Below, piece by piece: positions 15,930-25,354 of a stretch of DNA of 64,000 bases. The translations under genes and the position numbers were made by a program. A model generated the notes under the pieces. The model worked only from the letters and a program-made list of their open reading frames with translations, was not told the origin of the DNA and did no database searches. The DNA is taken from NCBI GenBank assembly GCA_000432515.1, contig HF996056.1, positions 11,013-75,012 of the forward strand, read 5' to 3'. Source of the stretch: Bacteroides sp. CAG:545 (GTDB taxonomy: Bacteria; Bacteroidota; Bacteroidia; Bacteroidales; UBA932). Position 1 is the stretch's first letter. Each line of letters opens with the position of its first letter.

Positions 15930-18755
15930 CTATTCTGCTTCAGCAGCCTTGTCAGGACGCATAATCACCGTCTTGGCAGTGCCGGAAGCGAGGATTGTCT
16001 TCAGAATGTTCTGAATGTCAGAAGGTTTGAGGTTGTTTACAGCCTCCTCGTACTCCTTGTCGTAGTCATATCCGAACAGGTCGTACTCCTTCAGGGCTCT
16101 GAGCCAGTATCTGTTGTTGAGCTTGGACTCAGGGATGTTCTTCTTCAGATTCTTCACAGTCATGTCGAACTCCTCTGCGGTAGGACCTTCCTCAGCGAGG
16201 TTGTTGAGTCCCTCGAGGCTGAGGCTTACGAGCTTGTCCGCAGCAGCCGGCTTGGTGTCGAAATATACCTGGAGAAGAGCCTCAGCCTTAGGCTCATTGG
16301 TCATTGAACCATGGGCGGATGCGCCGTATGTGCCGCCCTCGTCCTCACGGAGAGACTTGGTGTATCTCATGTCGAGAATGTAAGTGGCTGCAGAAAGAGC
16401 TACGTCATCCAGTACTCTGTATTCCGGAAGAATCGCGTCAAATACCTCGATAACAGTCACTTTCGGTGTCTGCATATCTGTCTTGAAGTCATTTGTGGCC
16501 TTGCCGGAAAGAATCGCAGGCTTCTCATATTTGCATTCGAAAGGACGCTTGCCCTTGTTGATGGAACCGAGATATTTCTGGATCAGAGGAAGAACCGTGT
16601 CAATGTCGAAGTCACCGCAGAAGATGGCGGTAGCGCCGGCAGCATCATGGAACAGCATCCTGTAATCCTTCTCGATAGTAGCGAGGCTGGCTTCTTCCAA
16701 TGTCTTCTCGGTGATGAGAGTCTTACGAGGATTCTCGCCGTAGAGAGTGCTCTGGAGCTCCTTGCTGAACTTGTAGCTCGGCTGTTTCACATAGTTGGGA
16801 ACGATGCTCTGAAGCTTCTTGATGGCCTGGTCGAACTCGGCCTGGTCGAAACGTGGGTCTGCGAAGTACAGGTAGGTGAGCTGCAGGGCCGTCTCCAGAT
16901 CCTTGGTAGTGCTGCTTCCGGAAACACCGTGGCGCAGAGAATTTATATAAGGCGCTACGGAAACGTTCTTGCCTGCAAGCATCTTGGTTACAGTGGTCTC
17001 AGGGAATTTGGAAATACCGCTGCAGTTCAGGAAAAGACCCCAGACATTGTCGTCGAAACTGCTCAGGTCCTCGGTAGGAATCATTGACAGTCCACCTTTC
17101 TTGTAAAGGTTGAAGATGATGCTGTTCTTCTCATCCTGTGAAGGACGGAGAATGACCTTGAGGCCGTTCTTGAGTGTCAATACGGTGCTGCCGTGGAGCT
17201 CTGACCTTGAGATGGATTTCACTGCGCTTCCCTTGAGCTTGCTCTCGTCGAGAAAGTCGGAGTCGATCGACTCTACGGCATTGGCCTTGATGTCTGAAGA
17301 TTCAACCTCTTCAATGGCCTTGCTGAAATCCTCTACGGTAGGAGTCACAAGTCCTTCTTTCTCAGGGCCTTTGTAGAGGACGACCAGATTGTTCTCAGGA
17401 ATGAACTGGGCTACGACCTGGTTGATCATCTGGTCCTGGAGCATAGGAAGGAGCTGCTCTACGATTTCATATTCTGTCTGAGGGTGCATGTAGGCATAGT
17501 TGTCGAAGAAATTGTTGATCAACGGCTGCACAAGTTCCTCGTTCTTCCTGCTGTCAGCACTCTTGGCTGCACTTTCGTAAGCGGAAAGAAGTTCAGATTT
17601 CGCTCTCGCGATTTCGTCGCTGCTGAATCCGAATCTCTTCATCTTCTCGATTTCCGTCAGCAATGCCTTGAATGCGACAAGCGCTTCACCTTCGTGGCAG
17701 GCAGCCTGTCCCATAGTGACTTCCATCGTCTCGCACATGTTGCCGATGCCGAAACCTGCACTTGAGAAAGGAGCGTCAGCTTTCGCTGCAATGTCGCTGA
17801 GCCTTTCGTTCATTATGCTGGAAATCAGGCTCTTGAGGAGGTCTGTCAATTCGCCCTGCATGGTGCTGTTGAACTCCTCTGGCATGGCTTCGCTCTTCCA
17901 GTAAACCTCTACAGAGGTGCTTACTGCCTCCGGGTCGGTGATGACGCCGATGGACGGAGCCTCATTGTCCGGAATCCTGATGACGTCCTTCGCCTTCGGA
18001 TTTACCGGTGCCGGAATGTCTGAGAAGATGCGCTTGATGGCGGCCTCCACATAGTTCACGTCAATGTCGCCGACAACGATGAGTGCCTGGAGGTCAGGAC
18101 GGTACCATGTGTGGTAGAAGTTTGTGAGGCTCTCAGGCTTGAAGGTCTCCAGATTCTCCTGGCTTCCGATAAGCGAGCAGCCCGCATATTTGGAATCACC
18201 ATAAAGATACGGCTTGGATTTTTCATACATTCTCCATGAAGCGTTCCTTCTGGTTCTTCTTTCCTCGATGATGACACCTCTCTCCGCGTCTATTTCTTTA
18301 GGATCGCAGGTCACGAAGTGTGAGTAGTCGTGCATGATGAGGATGCAGGAATCCACTACGGTAGGTCTCACGAGCGGAATGTTGTTGAGCATATAGGTGG
18401 TCTGCTCCACACCTGTGGCAGCATTGACATTGCCTCCGAAAGAGGCGCCGATACTCTGCAGGTAGTCCAGGATTCCCTTTCCGGGGAAATTCTTGGTGCC
18501 GTTGAAGCACATATGCTCGAGGAAGTGGGCGAGTCCGTCCTGGTCAGGTGTTTCCTGGATGGCTCCGACGTTGGTGGCTAGGTAGAACTCCGCCCTGTTG
18601 GCCGGCTGACTGTTATGCATTATATAATAGGTCAGACCGTTCTCCAACTTTCCCTTTTTTACGGAAGGGTCATTCGGCAGCTGCTGGTTCTGTGCCGACA
18701 ATGAGAATGCCGTCACTGAAAACAATGCCGCAATGATTAGTACAAACTTTTTCAT
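15930..18755 (-). CDS. M16 family zinc peptidase (pitrilysin-like), exported
   Basis: The protein has 941 residues. A signal peptide (MKKFVLIIAALFSVTAFSLSAQ) is followed by an M16 catalytic domain with the inverted zinc motif HFLEH at residues 77-81 and the distal glutamate in ERGVIIEERR near 155. Three more M16 domains follow, the later ones inactive, as in two-fold-duplicated periplasmic M16 enzymes (~930 residues). These cleave peptides inside a closed chamber; the substrate is unknown. A good promoter (TTTG, 20 bp, TATCTTTG) lies upstream on the minus strand. It is divergent from the LysR gene. Confidence 0.93.
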   Translation of the reverse strand: MKKFVLIIAALFSVTAFSLSAQNQQLPNDPSVKKGKLENGLTYYIMHNSQPANRAEFYLATNVGAIQETPDQDGLAHFLEHMCFNGTKNFPGKGILDYLQSIGASFGGNVNAATGVEQTTYMLNNIPLVRPTVVDSCILIMHDYSHFVTCDPKEIDAERGVIIEERRTRRNASWRMYEKSKPYLYGDSKYAGCSLIGSQENLETFKPESLTNFYHTWYRPDLQALIVVGDIDVNYVEAAIKRIFSDIPAPVNPKAKDVIRIPDNEAPSIGVITDPEAVSTSVEVYWKSEAMPEEFNSTMQGELTDLLKSLISSIMNERLSDIAAKADAPFSSAGFGIGNMCETMEVTMGQAACHEGEALVAFKALLTEIEKMKRFGFSSDEIARAKSELLSAYESAAKSADSRKNEELVQPLINNFFDNYAYMHPQTEYEIVEQLLPMLQDQMINQVVAQFIPENNLVVLYKGPEKEGLVTPTVEDFSKAIEEVESSDIKANAVESIDSDFLDESKLKGSAVKSISRSELHGSTVLTLKNGLKVILRPSQDEKNSIIFNLYKKGGLSMIPTEDLSSFDDNVWGLFLNCSGISKFPETTVTKMLAGKNVSVAPYINSLRHGVSGSSTTKDLETALQLTYLYFADPRFDQAEFDQAIKKLQSIVPNYVKQPSYKFSKELQSTLYGENPRKTLITEKTLEEASLATIEKDYRMLFHDAAGATAIFCGDFDIDTVLPLIQKYLGSINKGKRPFECKYEKPAILSGKATNDFKTDMQTPKVTVIEVFDAILPEYRVLDDVALSAATYILDMRYTKSLREDEGGTYGASAHGSMTNEPKAEALLQVYFDTKPAAADKLVSLSLEGLNNLAEEGPTAEEFDMTVKNLKKNIPESKLNNRYWLRALKEYDLFGYDYDKEYEEAVNNLKPSDIQNILKTILASGTAKTVIMRPDKAAEAE

Positions 18756-18786
18756 CTATAATGAGTTTTTAAAATTGTTCATCTCA

Positions 18787-18832
18787 CAAAGATAACATAT
18801 TACAATTCTTCTGCCAAAAATGATTACCTTTG
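18787..18832. promoter_or_regulatory. Divergent promoters for the M16 peptidase and LysR genes
   Basis: Minus strand: -33 TTTG (18815-18818), 20-bp spacer, -7 TATCTTTG (18787-18794), a near-consensus Bacteroidota promoter. Plus strand: TACCTTTG at 18825-18832 is the -7 for the LysR gene. The two promoters overlap, so a regulator bound here would affect both. Confidence 0.7.
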
Positions 18833-18858
18833 TATGATTACGTAATTACTGGAACATA

Positions 18859-19815
18859 ATGTTTGAGGATTTCAGACTCAAGGTATTCATAACTGTCGCA
18901 AAGACAGGAAGTTTTACGAAAGCTTCCAAGCATCTCGGCATATCCCAGCCTGCCGTGAGCCAGAATATAAGCGCATTGGAAAAAGAAACTGGCGCCACAT
19001 TGATCAGCAGAAACAGGGGAGAGGCGACACTGACAAGCCAGGGCGTCGTCTTTCTGGAATATGCTGAAAAAATCCAGTACTGGTACTCGGCTGCCGCCGG
19101 AATGTTCGGAGAGCAGGGACGGATCAATGCCGGGAAACCCATAAAGATAGCGGCCGATCCGGTACTCGCGTCCTATCTGCTGCCTGAGACATTGTCAATG
19201 CTTTCCGGTGCAATGCCGGAACTTTCCATCGAACTGACCTCGATTTCCGTCCACGACAAGACCACCGACGAGGAAGGGGATGTGCCGGGCACACATTTCG
19301 GGACACCTCAGGACGCGGATGTGGAAATCTCTGTTTCACCGAGTCCGGAAACCATTGATTTTGAAGGCGAAAGCCATCTGGTGGGCGTCATGGATGCCTT
19401 TGTGGTGGCCTCTAAGCATAACCGTTCAGTAAATTCGGCGGCGGTATCTGAGGAAGATGACGAACAGACTGCCAAGCCTTTTTCTACTATAGCCGGTATT
19501 CCTGTTTCCAATAAATTCGCAGTATGGAGCGGCTACAGGCCGTTTCTTACCCCGGATCTGGAAGCGCGTACCATAATCTTCTCGGATTCCGTGGAGGCTG
19601 TCAAGTCCATAGTCAGGGACTCTGTTTCCGTAGTGGGAATCGTACCTGCGCAGGCCGTGAAAAACGAATTGGCTGACGGGACACTGCTCCAGATGCCCGT
19701 GCGTCTTCCGGGATTTGCTTTCGACGTGCATTTCAACCCGCTTCCGGAGTTTTCTGGCAAGCAGATATGCGTGCTGCTGAAAGAAACATTGTCAGAAAAA
19801 TTGAAAACCATATAA
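18859..19815 (+). CDS. LysR family transcriptional regulator
   Basis: The 318-residue protein has a LysR winged helix-turn-helix in residues ~5-65 (FITVAKTGSFTKASKHLGIS, then QPAVSQNISALEKETGATLI) followed by a periplasmic-binding-protein-like effector domain from residue ~90. The effector half contains two acidic insertions (around residues 130-155 and 188-205, VSEEDDEQTAK) not usual in the family. The next gene, a secreted alpha/beta hydrolase, starts 5 bp after its stop, so they form one transcript. The likely target is the divergent M16 gene or its own unit. Confidence 0.92.
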   Translation: MFEDFRLKVFITVAKTGSFTKASKHLGISQPAVSQNISALEKETGATLISRNRGEATLTSQGVVFLEYAEKIQYWYSAAAGMFGEQGRINAGKPIKIAADPVLASYLLPETLSMLSGAMPELSIELTSISVHDKTTDEEGDVPGTHFGTPQDADVEISVSPSPETIDFEGESHLVGVMDAFVVASKHNRSVNSAAVSEEDDEQTAKPFSTIAGIPVSNKFAVWSGYRPFLTPDLEARTIIFSDSVEAVKSIVRDSVSVVGIVPAQAVKNELADGTLLQMPVRLPGFAFDVHFNPLPEFSGKQICVLLKETLSEKLKTI

Positions 19816-19820
19816 TAATT

Positions 19821-20846
19821 ATGAAAACTTTTAATTCCATCCTTATGACATTGGCCGTAGCAGTTTCACCTGTTGTAGCCAATGCTGCCGAGCCGTTCGA
19901 GCCGGCGACAAAACTTCGTCCTAACATGACATTGGTACTTTATCCTGAAGGTCAGAAAGTCAACAAGGGCATTGAAGAGAACGGAAAGACCATCACTCTC
20001 GGACCGGGCGAGTCGAACAAGATCGCGGAGCCGGAGGAAATGAAAGCATCCGGGACAATGTCCAAGGTCGGAGACAATGCGAGGATAGATATCTATCTGC
20101 CGAAAAAGCCTAATGGCCAGATGATTGTGGTCTGCCCGGGCGGCGGTTACAAAAATCTTTCTACATTCAATGAGGGCGCTTATGTGGCAGACTGGCTCGT
20201 TAAGCGCGGAATTTCTGTCTGCGTGGTGAAATACCGCCTTCCTAACGGACACTGGAACGTGCCTCTGAACGATGTGCAGAACGCTTTCAGATATTGCCGC
20301 GCGCATGCGCAGGAGTGGGGCGTGAACCAGATAGGCGTGATGGGCTTCTCAGCCGGCGGACATCTTGCCGCTTCCGCTTCAACGCTTTTCGTGGACACTG
20401 TGACAAGGCCTGACTTCTCTGTGCTCATTTATCCTGTAATTACTATGGATTTGTCCCTGACACACAAGGGTACTCACGACAATCTCATAGGCAAGGAATC
20501 CAAATGGCTGGACGAGAACCTTCCTGTCAAGGATTACTTGGTGAAAAAGGCGAAGTACGAGGAACTGATGTATCATTATTCTCTTCAGAACAATGTTTCT
20601 GCAGACACTCCTCCTACATTCCTCGCGCTCAGCACGGGTGACAATATCGTAGCTCCTGAAAACAGTTTCCTGTATTATGATGCGCTTGTGGCACACAATG
20701 TGCCTGCCCTGATTTATGTCTATCCTTATGGCGGACACGGCTGGGGATTTACTACCCCTGAGTTCGGAAAGGACAAGTTGGGCGCCTGGAGACCGGTCTT
20801 TTTCCAGTCTCTCGAGATTTGGCTCAATGAAGTTTCAGCAAAGTGA
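19821..20846 (+). CDS. Secreted alpha/beta hydrolase (esterase/lipase type)
   Basis: The protein has 341 residues from ATG 19821; an upstream ATG at 19767 lies inside the LysR gene and is rejected because the signal peptide (MKTFNSILMTLAVAVSPVVA NA) begins at 19821. The fold is BD-FAE/acetyl-esterase-like: oxyanion motif CPGGGYKNL, nucleophile GFSAGGH with Ser near residue 177, Asp in STGDNIVAPENS and His in YGGHGWGF. Such enzymes remove acetyl or other acyl groups from polysaccharides or peptides in the periplasm. It is co-transcribed with the LysR regulator. The substrate cannot be told from sequence. Confidence 0.88.
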   Translation: MKTFNSILMTLAVAVSPVVANAAEPFEPATKLRPNMTLVLYPEGQKVNKGIEENGKTITLGPGESNKIAEPEEMKASGTMSKVGDNARIDIYLPKKPNGQMIVVCPGGGYKNLSTFNEGAYVADWLVKRGISVCVVKYRLPNGHWNVPLNDVQNAFRYCRAHAQEWGVNQIGVMGFSAGGHLAASASTLFVDTVTRPDFSVLIYPVITMDLSLTHKGTHDNLIGKESKWLDENLPVKDYLVKKAKYEELMYHYSLQNNVSADTPPTFLALSTGDNIVAPENSFLYYDALVAHNVPALIYVYPYGGHGWGFTTPEFGKDKLGAWRPVFFQSLEIWLNEVSAK

Positions 20847-20899
20847 TTTTCCGCTTTTGCTGAATAGATGTTCCTTTTTTCGCAAAAAAGAACCCGAAC

Positions 20900-20930
20900 T
20901 TTGAGGATAGAGCCAAAATTAGTACTTTTG
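20900..20930 (+). promoter_or_regulatory. V-ATPase operon promoter
   Basis: -33 TTTG at 20900-20903, 19-bp spacer, -7 TACTTTTG at 20923-20930, matching the Bacteroidota consensus. The first gene starts 40 bp downstream. An A/T hairpin (GTTCcTTTTTT / AAAAAAGAAC, about 20870-20893) just upstream may end transcription of the hydrolase gene. Confidence 0.75.
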
Positions 20931-20970
20931 TCAGATAATTGAATAAAAACGATTAAATCATATATCCTAT

Positions 20971-21579
20971 ATGGAGAACAAATTACAGGAATTGACGGAC
21001 AAGCTTTATAACGAGGGCTTGTCCAAGGGTAAGAAAGAAGGCGAAGAGATTTTAGCCAATGCCCGTAAAGAGGCTGCCGACATCGTAGCTGCAGCACAGA
21101 AAGAGGCTGATGAAATCAGAGCCAAAGCTGAAAAGGAAGCAGCTGATTTCAAGGTCAAGGTGACCGGAGATCTGAAGATGGCTGCGTCACAGAGCATTCA
21201 GGCTACAAAGAAGGACATCGAAGACCTGGTGGTGTTCAAGATGAATGCTGCAGCAGTGGAAAAGTCTCTTTCGGAGGAAGCTTTCGTTAAGGAAATCATC
21301 AAGGCAGTTGCCCAGAAGTTCGATTCTGAGAATGCTGCGGATCTGGAACTTGTTCTTCCTGAATCACTCAAGGCATCACTTGAGCCGTTCGTCAAAGGAG
21401 AATTGACATCGATTCTCAAAGGTGGCGTGAATGCGACATTCACCAAGAGGATCGCAGGCGGTTTCACCATCGGCCCTAAGGACGGAGGCTATTTCATCAG
21501 TCTGACAGACGAGACATTCAAGGAACTCATCAGCGAATATCTTCGTCCGGCTACTCGAAAACTGCTTTTCGGAGAATAG
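20971..21579 (+). CDS. atpE: V-type ATPase subunit E
   Basis: The 202-residue protein begins with a long, charged coiled coil rich in A/E/K (GEEILANARKEAADIVAAAQ and on to about residue 70), then a globular C-terminal domain ending YLRPATRKLLFGE. This is the peripheral-stalk subunit that links V1 to the membrane subunit I. It is the first gene of a seven-gene operon and is followed after 6 bp by a DUF2764 gene. No separate G subunit gene is visible, so the usual E/G heterodimer partner is either elsewhere or replaced. Confidence 0.9.
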   Translation: MENKLQELTDKLYNEGLSKGKKEGEEILANARKEAADIVAAAQKEADEIRAKAEKEAADFKVKVTGDLKMAASQSIQATKKDIEDLVVFKMNAAAVEKSLSEEAFVKEIIKAVAQKFDSENAADLELVLPESLKASLEPFVKGELTSILKGGVNATFTKRIAGGFTIGPKDGGYFISLTDETFKELISEYLRPATRKLLFGE

Positions 21580-21585
21580 TTTCTA

Positions 21586-22212
21586 ATGTCCCTTTCAATG
21601 AACAATTACGAATATATCATTGCCGGTCTGCCGGACATTGCACCTGATTGGAAGGGTGCCGATGCTGCGGGAGTTGAGGCTATAGTACAGGAAATCAGGG
21701 AGTTGTGCTCGAAAGAGGACAATGCTCTGATCGATGTTCTGATAGCCGGCTTTGACTGGGCCAACCTCGACTTGGAATTCTATCAGAAAGCATTGAAAGC
21801 GAAGAACAGTTTCATAAGGGATTATTTCAAATTCGACCTGAATGTCCGCAATGCCAAGGTCAGATACCTGAACCGTGCGCTGGAACGTCCCGCCGACACA
21901 GATATTTTCATGGAAGCGGAAGGCGAGTTCGAAGAGGCCCAGAAACTGGACGCTGTCCTGAACCAGGAGGATATCCTTTCCCGTGAACGCGGAATGGATG
22001 ACCTGATGTGGTCCAAGATAGAGTCCATCACCACTTTTGATTATTTCGACATAAATGTCATACTCGGGTTCATTGCCCGCCTGAACATTGTAGCAAGATG
22101 GCTGAAACTGGATCCTGAAACAGGAAAACAGATGTTCGCGCGTCTTGTGGAGGGTGTCAGCGGCTCCTATACCGGAATCCGGGAGGCAGCAGACAAGGCT
22201 GTAGGCGCATAA
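21586..22212 (+). CDS. DUF2764 protein of the V-ATPase operon, possible subunit C equivalent
   Basis: The 208-residue protein is mostly helical and acidic, with the start MNNYEYIIAGLPDIAPDWKG (from the second ATG at 21598) that is typical of DUF2764. It lies between subunits E and A, exactly where the C subunit gene lies in enterococcal-type operons. C subunits are all-helical and couple the rotor to the membrane ring. The position, size and helical nature suggest that DUF2764 plays that part in Bacteroidales, but this is inference. ATG 21586 is 6 bp after the E stop. Confidence 0.85.
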   Translation: MSLSMNNYEYIIAGLPDIAPDWKGADAAGVEAIVQEIRELCSKEDNALIDVLIAGFDWANLDLEFYQKALKAKNSFIRDYFKFDLNVRNAKVRYLNRALERPADTDIFMEAEGEFEEAQKLDAVLNQEDILSRERGMDDLMWSKIESITTFDYFDINVILGFIARLNIVARWLKLDPETGKQMFARLVEGVSGSYTGIREAADKAVGA

Positions 22213-22255
22213 GACGCATAACAGCATACATTGAATAAAAATTAAACAACTATAA

Positions 22256-24010
22256 ATGAAAACAACAGGAAAGGTAACGGGCATTGTCTCGAATCTTGTC
22301 ACGGTCACAGTGGACGGACCGGTGGCGGAAAATGAGCTCTGCTATATAACTTTGGGCGAAACTAAGCTTCTTGCCGAGGTTATCAAGGTGAAAGGCCGTA
22401 ATGCTTCTGTCCAGGTGTTTGAAAGTACCCGTGGTCTGAAAAACGGTGATTCTGTCGAGTTTGAAGGCAGGATGCTTGAGATTACATTGGGACCTGGTCT
22501 TCTTTCAAGTATCTATGACGGTCTTCAGAACAATTTGGCGACTATGGAGAGCGTGTTCCTGAAAAGGGGTGAATACACATCTCCGCTCGACCACGAAAAG
22601 CTCTGGGACTTCGAACCTGTCGCAAAGCCGGGCGACACGGTTTCGGCTGCAGACTGGCTGGGTGAAGTCAAGGAAGGCTGGCTGCCTCACAAGATAATGG
22701 TGCCGTTCTCATTCAAGGGAACATACACCGTGAAGAGCGTCGCCGCTGCCGGACAATACAATATCGACCACACTGTGGCTGTGCTGACAGACGCGCAGGG
22801 CAATGATGTGCCTGTGACGATGGTACAGAAATGGCCTGTAAAGGTGGCTGTGAAATCCTATAAGGAGAAGCCGAGACCGAACAGGATTATGGAAACAGGT
22901 GTCAGGGTCATTGACACGCTCAATCCGATCGCCGAAGGCGGTACGGGCTTCATCCCGGGACCTTTCGGCTGCGGCAAGACTGTGCTTCAGCATGCGATAG
23001 CCAAGCAGGGTGACGCGGATGTCATCGTGATGGCTGCGTGCGGCGAGCGTGCGAATGAGGTCGTGGAGATCTTCACCGAGTTCCCTGAACTGGTCGATCC
23101 TCATACCGGAAGAAAGCTGATGGAGAGGACTACCATCATCTGCAACACGTCCAACATGCCTGTAGCTGCCCGTGAGGCATCTGTATATACGGCAATGACG
23201 ATCTGCGAGTATTATCGCGCCATGGGCCTGAAATGTCTGCTTCTGGCTGACTCCACATCACGTTGGGCTCAGGCGTTGAGGGAAATGAGTAACCGTATGG
23301 AGGAACTTCCGGGCGCCGATGCTTTCCCGGTCGATCTGTCATCCATCATTTCCAACTTCTACGCCCGTGCGGGTATGGTCGTGCTCAACAACGGCAAGAC
23401 CGGAGCTGTCACCTTCATCGGAACGGTTTCTCCGGCCGGCGGTAACCTCAAGGAGCCTGTGACCGAGTCCACCAAGAAGGCTGCGCGCTGTTTCTATGCA
23501 TTGGAGCAGAACCGTGCCGACCAGAAAAGATATCCGGCAGTGAATCCTATCGACTCTTACTCCAAGTATCTGGAATATCCTGAAATTCAGGAGTTCCTCG
23601 ACGAGAAGATCGAAAAAGGCTGGACTGAGATGGTGAACCGCGCCAAGAACATTGTCCGTCAGGGACGTGATGCTGCCGAGCAGATCAATATCCTCGGTGA
23701 CGACGGCGTGCCGATGAACTATCACGAGACTTTCTGGAAGTCCGAGCTTCTGGACTTCGTGTTCCTCCAGCAGGACGCGTTCGACGCCGTGGACAGCCTC
23801 TGTCCTCTTGATCGTCAGAAATTCATGTTGAATCTGATTCTCGATATCTGCGACAGGGAATTCTCATTCGAGGATTTCGAGCAGTGCCGCAACTTCTTCA
23901 AGGAACTTATCAATGACTTGCGTCAGATGAACTACTCCCAGTTCCATAGCGAGGCATTCGAGAAATATAATTCTGAACTCTCTAAACTATTGGAAGAAAA
24001 TGGCAAATAA
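22256..24010 (+). CDS. atpA: V-type ATPase subunit A (catalytic)
   Basis: The 584-residue protein has the beta-barrel N-terminal domain, the A-specific non-homologous insert (residues ~115-190) and the P-loop GPFGCGKTV, followed by the conserved AACGERANEV, LLADSTSRWAQALREMS and SPAGG motifs. It is the ATP-hydrolysing subunit of the V1 head. Its 3' end overlaps the B subunit gene by 11 bp (translational coupling). Length is normal for the family. Confidence 0.97.
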   Translation: MKTTGKVTGIVSNLVTVTVDGPVAENELCYITLGETKLLAEVIKVKGRNASVQVFESTRGLKNGDSVEFEGRMLEITLGPGLLSSIYDGLQNNLATMESVFLKRGEYTSPLDHEKLWDFEPVAKPGDTVSAADWLGEVKEGWLPHKIMVPFSFKGTYTVKSVAAAGQYNIDHTVAVLTDAQGNDVPVTMVQKWPVKVAVKSYKEKPRPNRIMETGVRVIDTLNPIAEGGTGFIPGPFGCGKTVLQHAIAKQGDADVIVMAACGERANEVVEIFTEFPELVDPHTGRKLMERTTIICNTSNMPVAAREASVYTAMTICEYYRAMGLKCLLLADSTSRWAQALREMSNRMEELPGADAFPVDLSSIISNFYARAGMVVLNNGKTGAVTFIGTVSPAGGNLKEPVTESTKKAARCFYALEQNRADQKRYPAVNPIDSYSKYLEYPEIQEFLDEKIEKGWTEMVNRAKNIVRQGRDAAEQINILGDDGVPMNYHETFWKSELLDFVFLQQDAFDAVDSLCPLDRQKFMLNLILDICDREFSFEDFEQCRNFFKELINDLRQMNYSQFHSEAFEKYNSELSKLLEENGK

Positions 24011-25319
24011 AGCATTCCAGAGAACATATACGCAGCTCGATGCTATCACCAAGGCGACCGTGTCCCTCAAGGCGACAGGCGTGGCCAATGACGAGCTTGC
24101 AACAGTGGATGGCCGTCTGGCCCAGGTGGTGAAGACCAAGGGTGATTCTGTTACTCTTCAGGTGTTCTCCGGTACAGAAGGCATCCCTACGAACGCGGAG
24201 GTGTCATTCCTCGGCGAACCTCCTGTGCTGAGGGTGAGCGAACAGCTTTCAGGCCGTTTCTTCAATGCTTACGGACATCCTATCGACGGCGGTCCTGAGG
24301 TTGAGGGTGAGGAACGTGAAATCGGCGGTCCGTCAGTGAACCCGTACAAGAGACGTCAGCCTTCAGAGCTGATTCCTACTGGTATTGCCGGCATTGACCT
24401 GAACAATACCATCGTTTCCGGCCAGAAGATTCCTTTCTTCGCGGACGCTGACCAGCCTTACAACAAAGTGATGGCGGATGTGGCTCTGCGTGCGGATGTG
24501 GACAAGATCATTCTTGGGGGCATGGGTCTTTCCAATGACGACTACCTGTTCTTCCGTCACGCTTTCGAGTCTGCCGGTGCATTGGACAAGATCATCAGTT
24601 TCATCAATACGACTGAGGAACCTCCTGTAGAGCGGTTGCTCATTCCGGACATGACATTGGCTGCCGCTGAGTATTTCGCCGTGGACAAGAACGAGAAGGT
24701 GCTGGTGCTGCTGACCGACATGACATTGTATGCGGATGCGCTCAGTATCGTGTCCAACCGTATGGATCAGATTCCGTCAAAGGACTCCATGCCGGGTTCT
24801 CTGTATTCCGACCTCGCGAAGATTTACGAGAAGGCCGTGCAGCTTCCGTCAGGCGGTTCCATCACTATTATCGCAGTGACCACATTGAATGACGGTGACA
24901 TCACCCACGCTATTCCTGACAATACCGGTTATATTACTGAAGGTCAGCTCTATCTGCGTGCAGATGCGGATTCAGGCAAGGTCATCATTGACCCGTTCCG
25001 CTCATTGTCCCGACTCAAACAGCTCGTGCAGGGCAAGAAGACCCGCGAGGACCACAGTCAGGTGATGAATGCGAGCGTGCGTCTTTATGCGGATGCGCAG
25101 AATGCCAAGACGAAGCTGGAGAACGGTTTCGACTTGAGCGACTACGACCACCGTTGTCTCGCGTATGCGAAAGAATATGCTACAAGACTTCTGTCAATCG
25201 ATGTGAACATCACTATCACTGAGATGCTTGACACGGCCTGGCAACTTTTCGGAAAGTACTTCACCAAGGCTGAGACAGGTATCAAGCAGGCATTGACAGA
25301 CAAGTATTGGAAAGTTTAA
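24000..25319 (+). CDS. atpB: V-type ATPase subunit B
   Basis: The 439-residue protein resembles subunit A in fold but has no P-loop (the site reads SGQKIPFF), as expected for the non-catalytic B subunit. Conserved segments include FNAYGHPIDGGPE, YSDLAKIYEKAVQLPSGGS and LSRLKQLVQGKKTREDHSQV. It alternates with A in the V1 hexamer. It starts inside the end of the A gene. Confidence 0.96.
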   Translation: MANKAFQRTYTQLDAITKATVSLKATGVANDELATVDGRLAQVVKTKGDSVTLQVFSGTEGIPTNAEVSFLGEPPVLRVSEQLSGRFFNAYGHPIDGGPEVEGEEREIGGPSVNPYKRRQPSELIPTGIAGIDLNNTIVSGQKIPFFADADQPYNKVMADVALRADVDKIILGGMGLSNDDYLFFRHAFESAGALDKIISFINTTEEPPVERLLIPDMTLAAAEYFAVDKNEKVLVLLTDMTLYADALSIVSNRMDQIPSKDSMPGSLYSDLAKIYEKAVQLPSGGSITIIAVTTLNDGDITHAIPDNTGYITEGQLYLRADADSGKVIIDPFRSLSRLKQLVQGKKTREDHSQVMNASVRLYADAQNAKTKLENGFDLSDYDHRCLAYAKEYATRLLSIDVNITITEMLDTAWQLFGKYFTKAETGIKQALTDKYWKV

Positions 25320-25354
25320 AGGTCAATGTTTTGACCATCAATTGAAAGTTTGAT

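Noticed and set aside
16311..17087. 258-residue open frame on the plus strand
   Set aside because: It is antisense to the M16 peptidase gene and has no recognisable motif.
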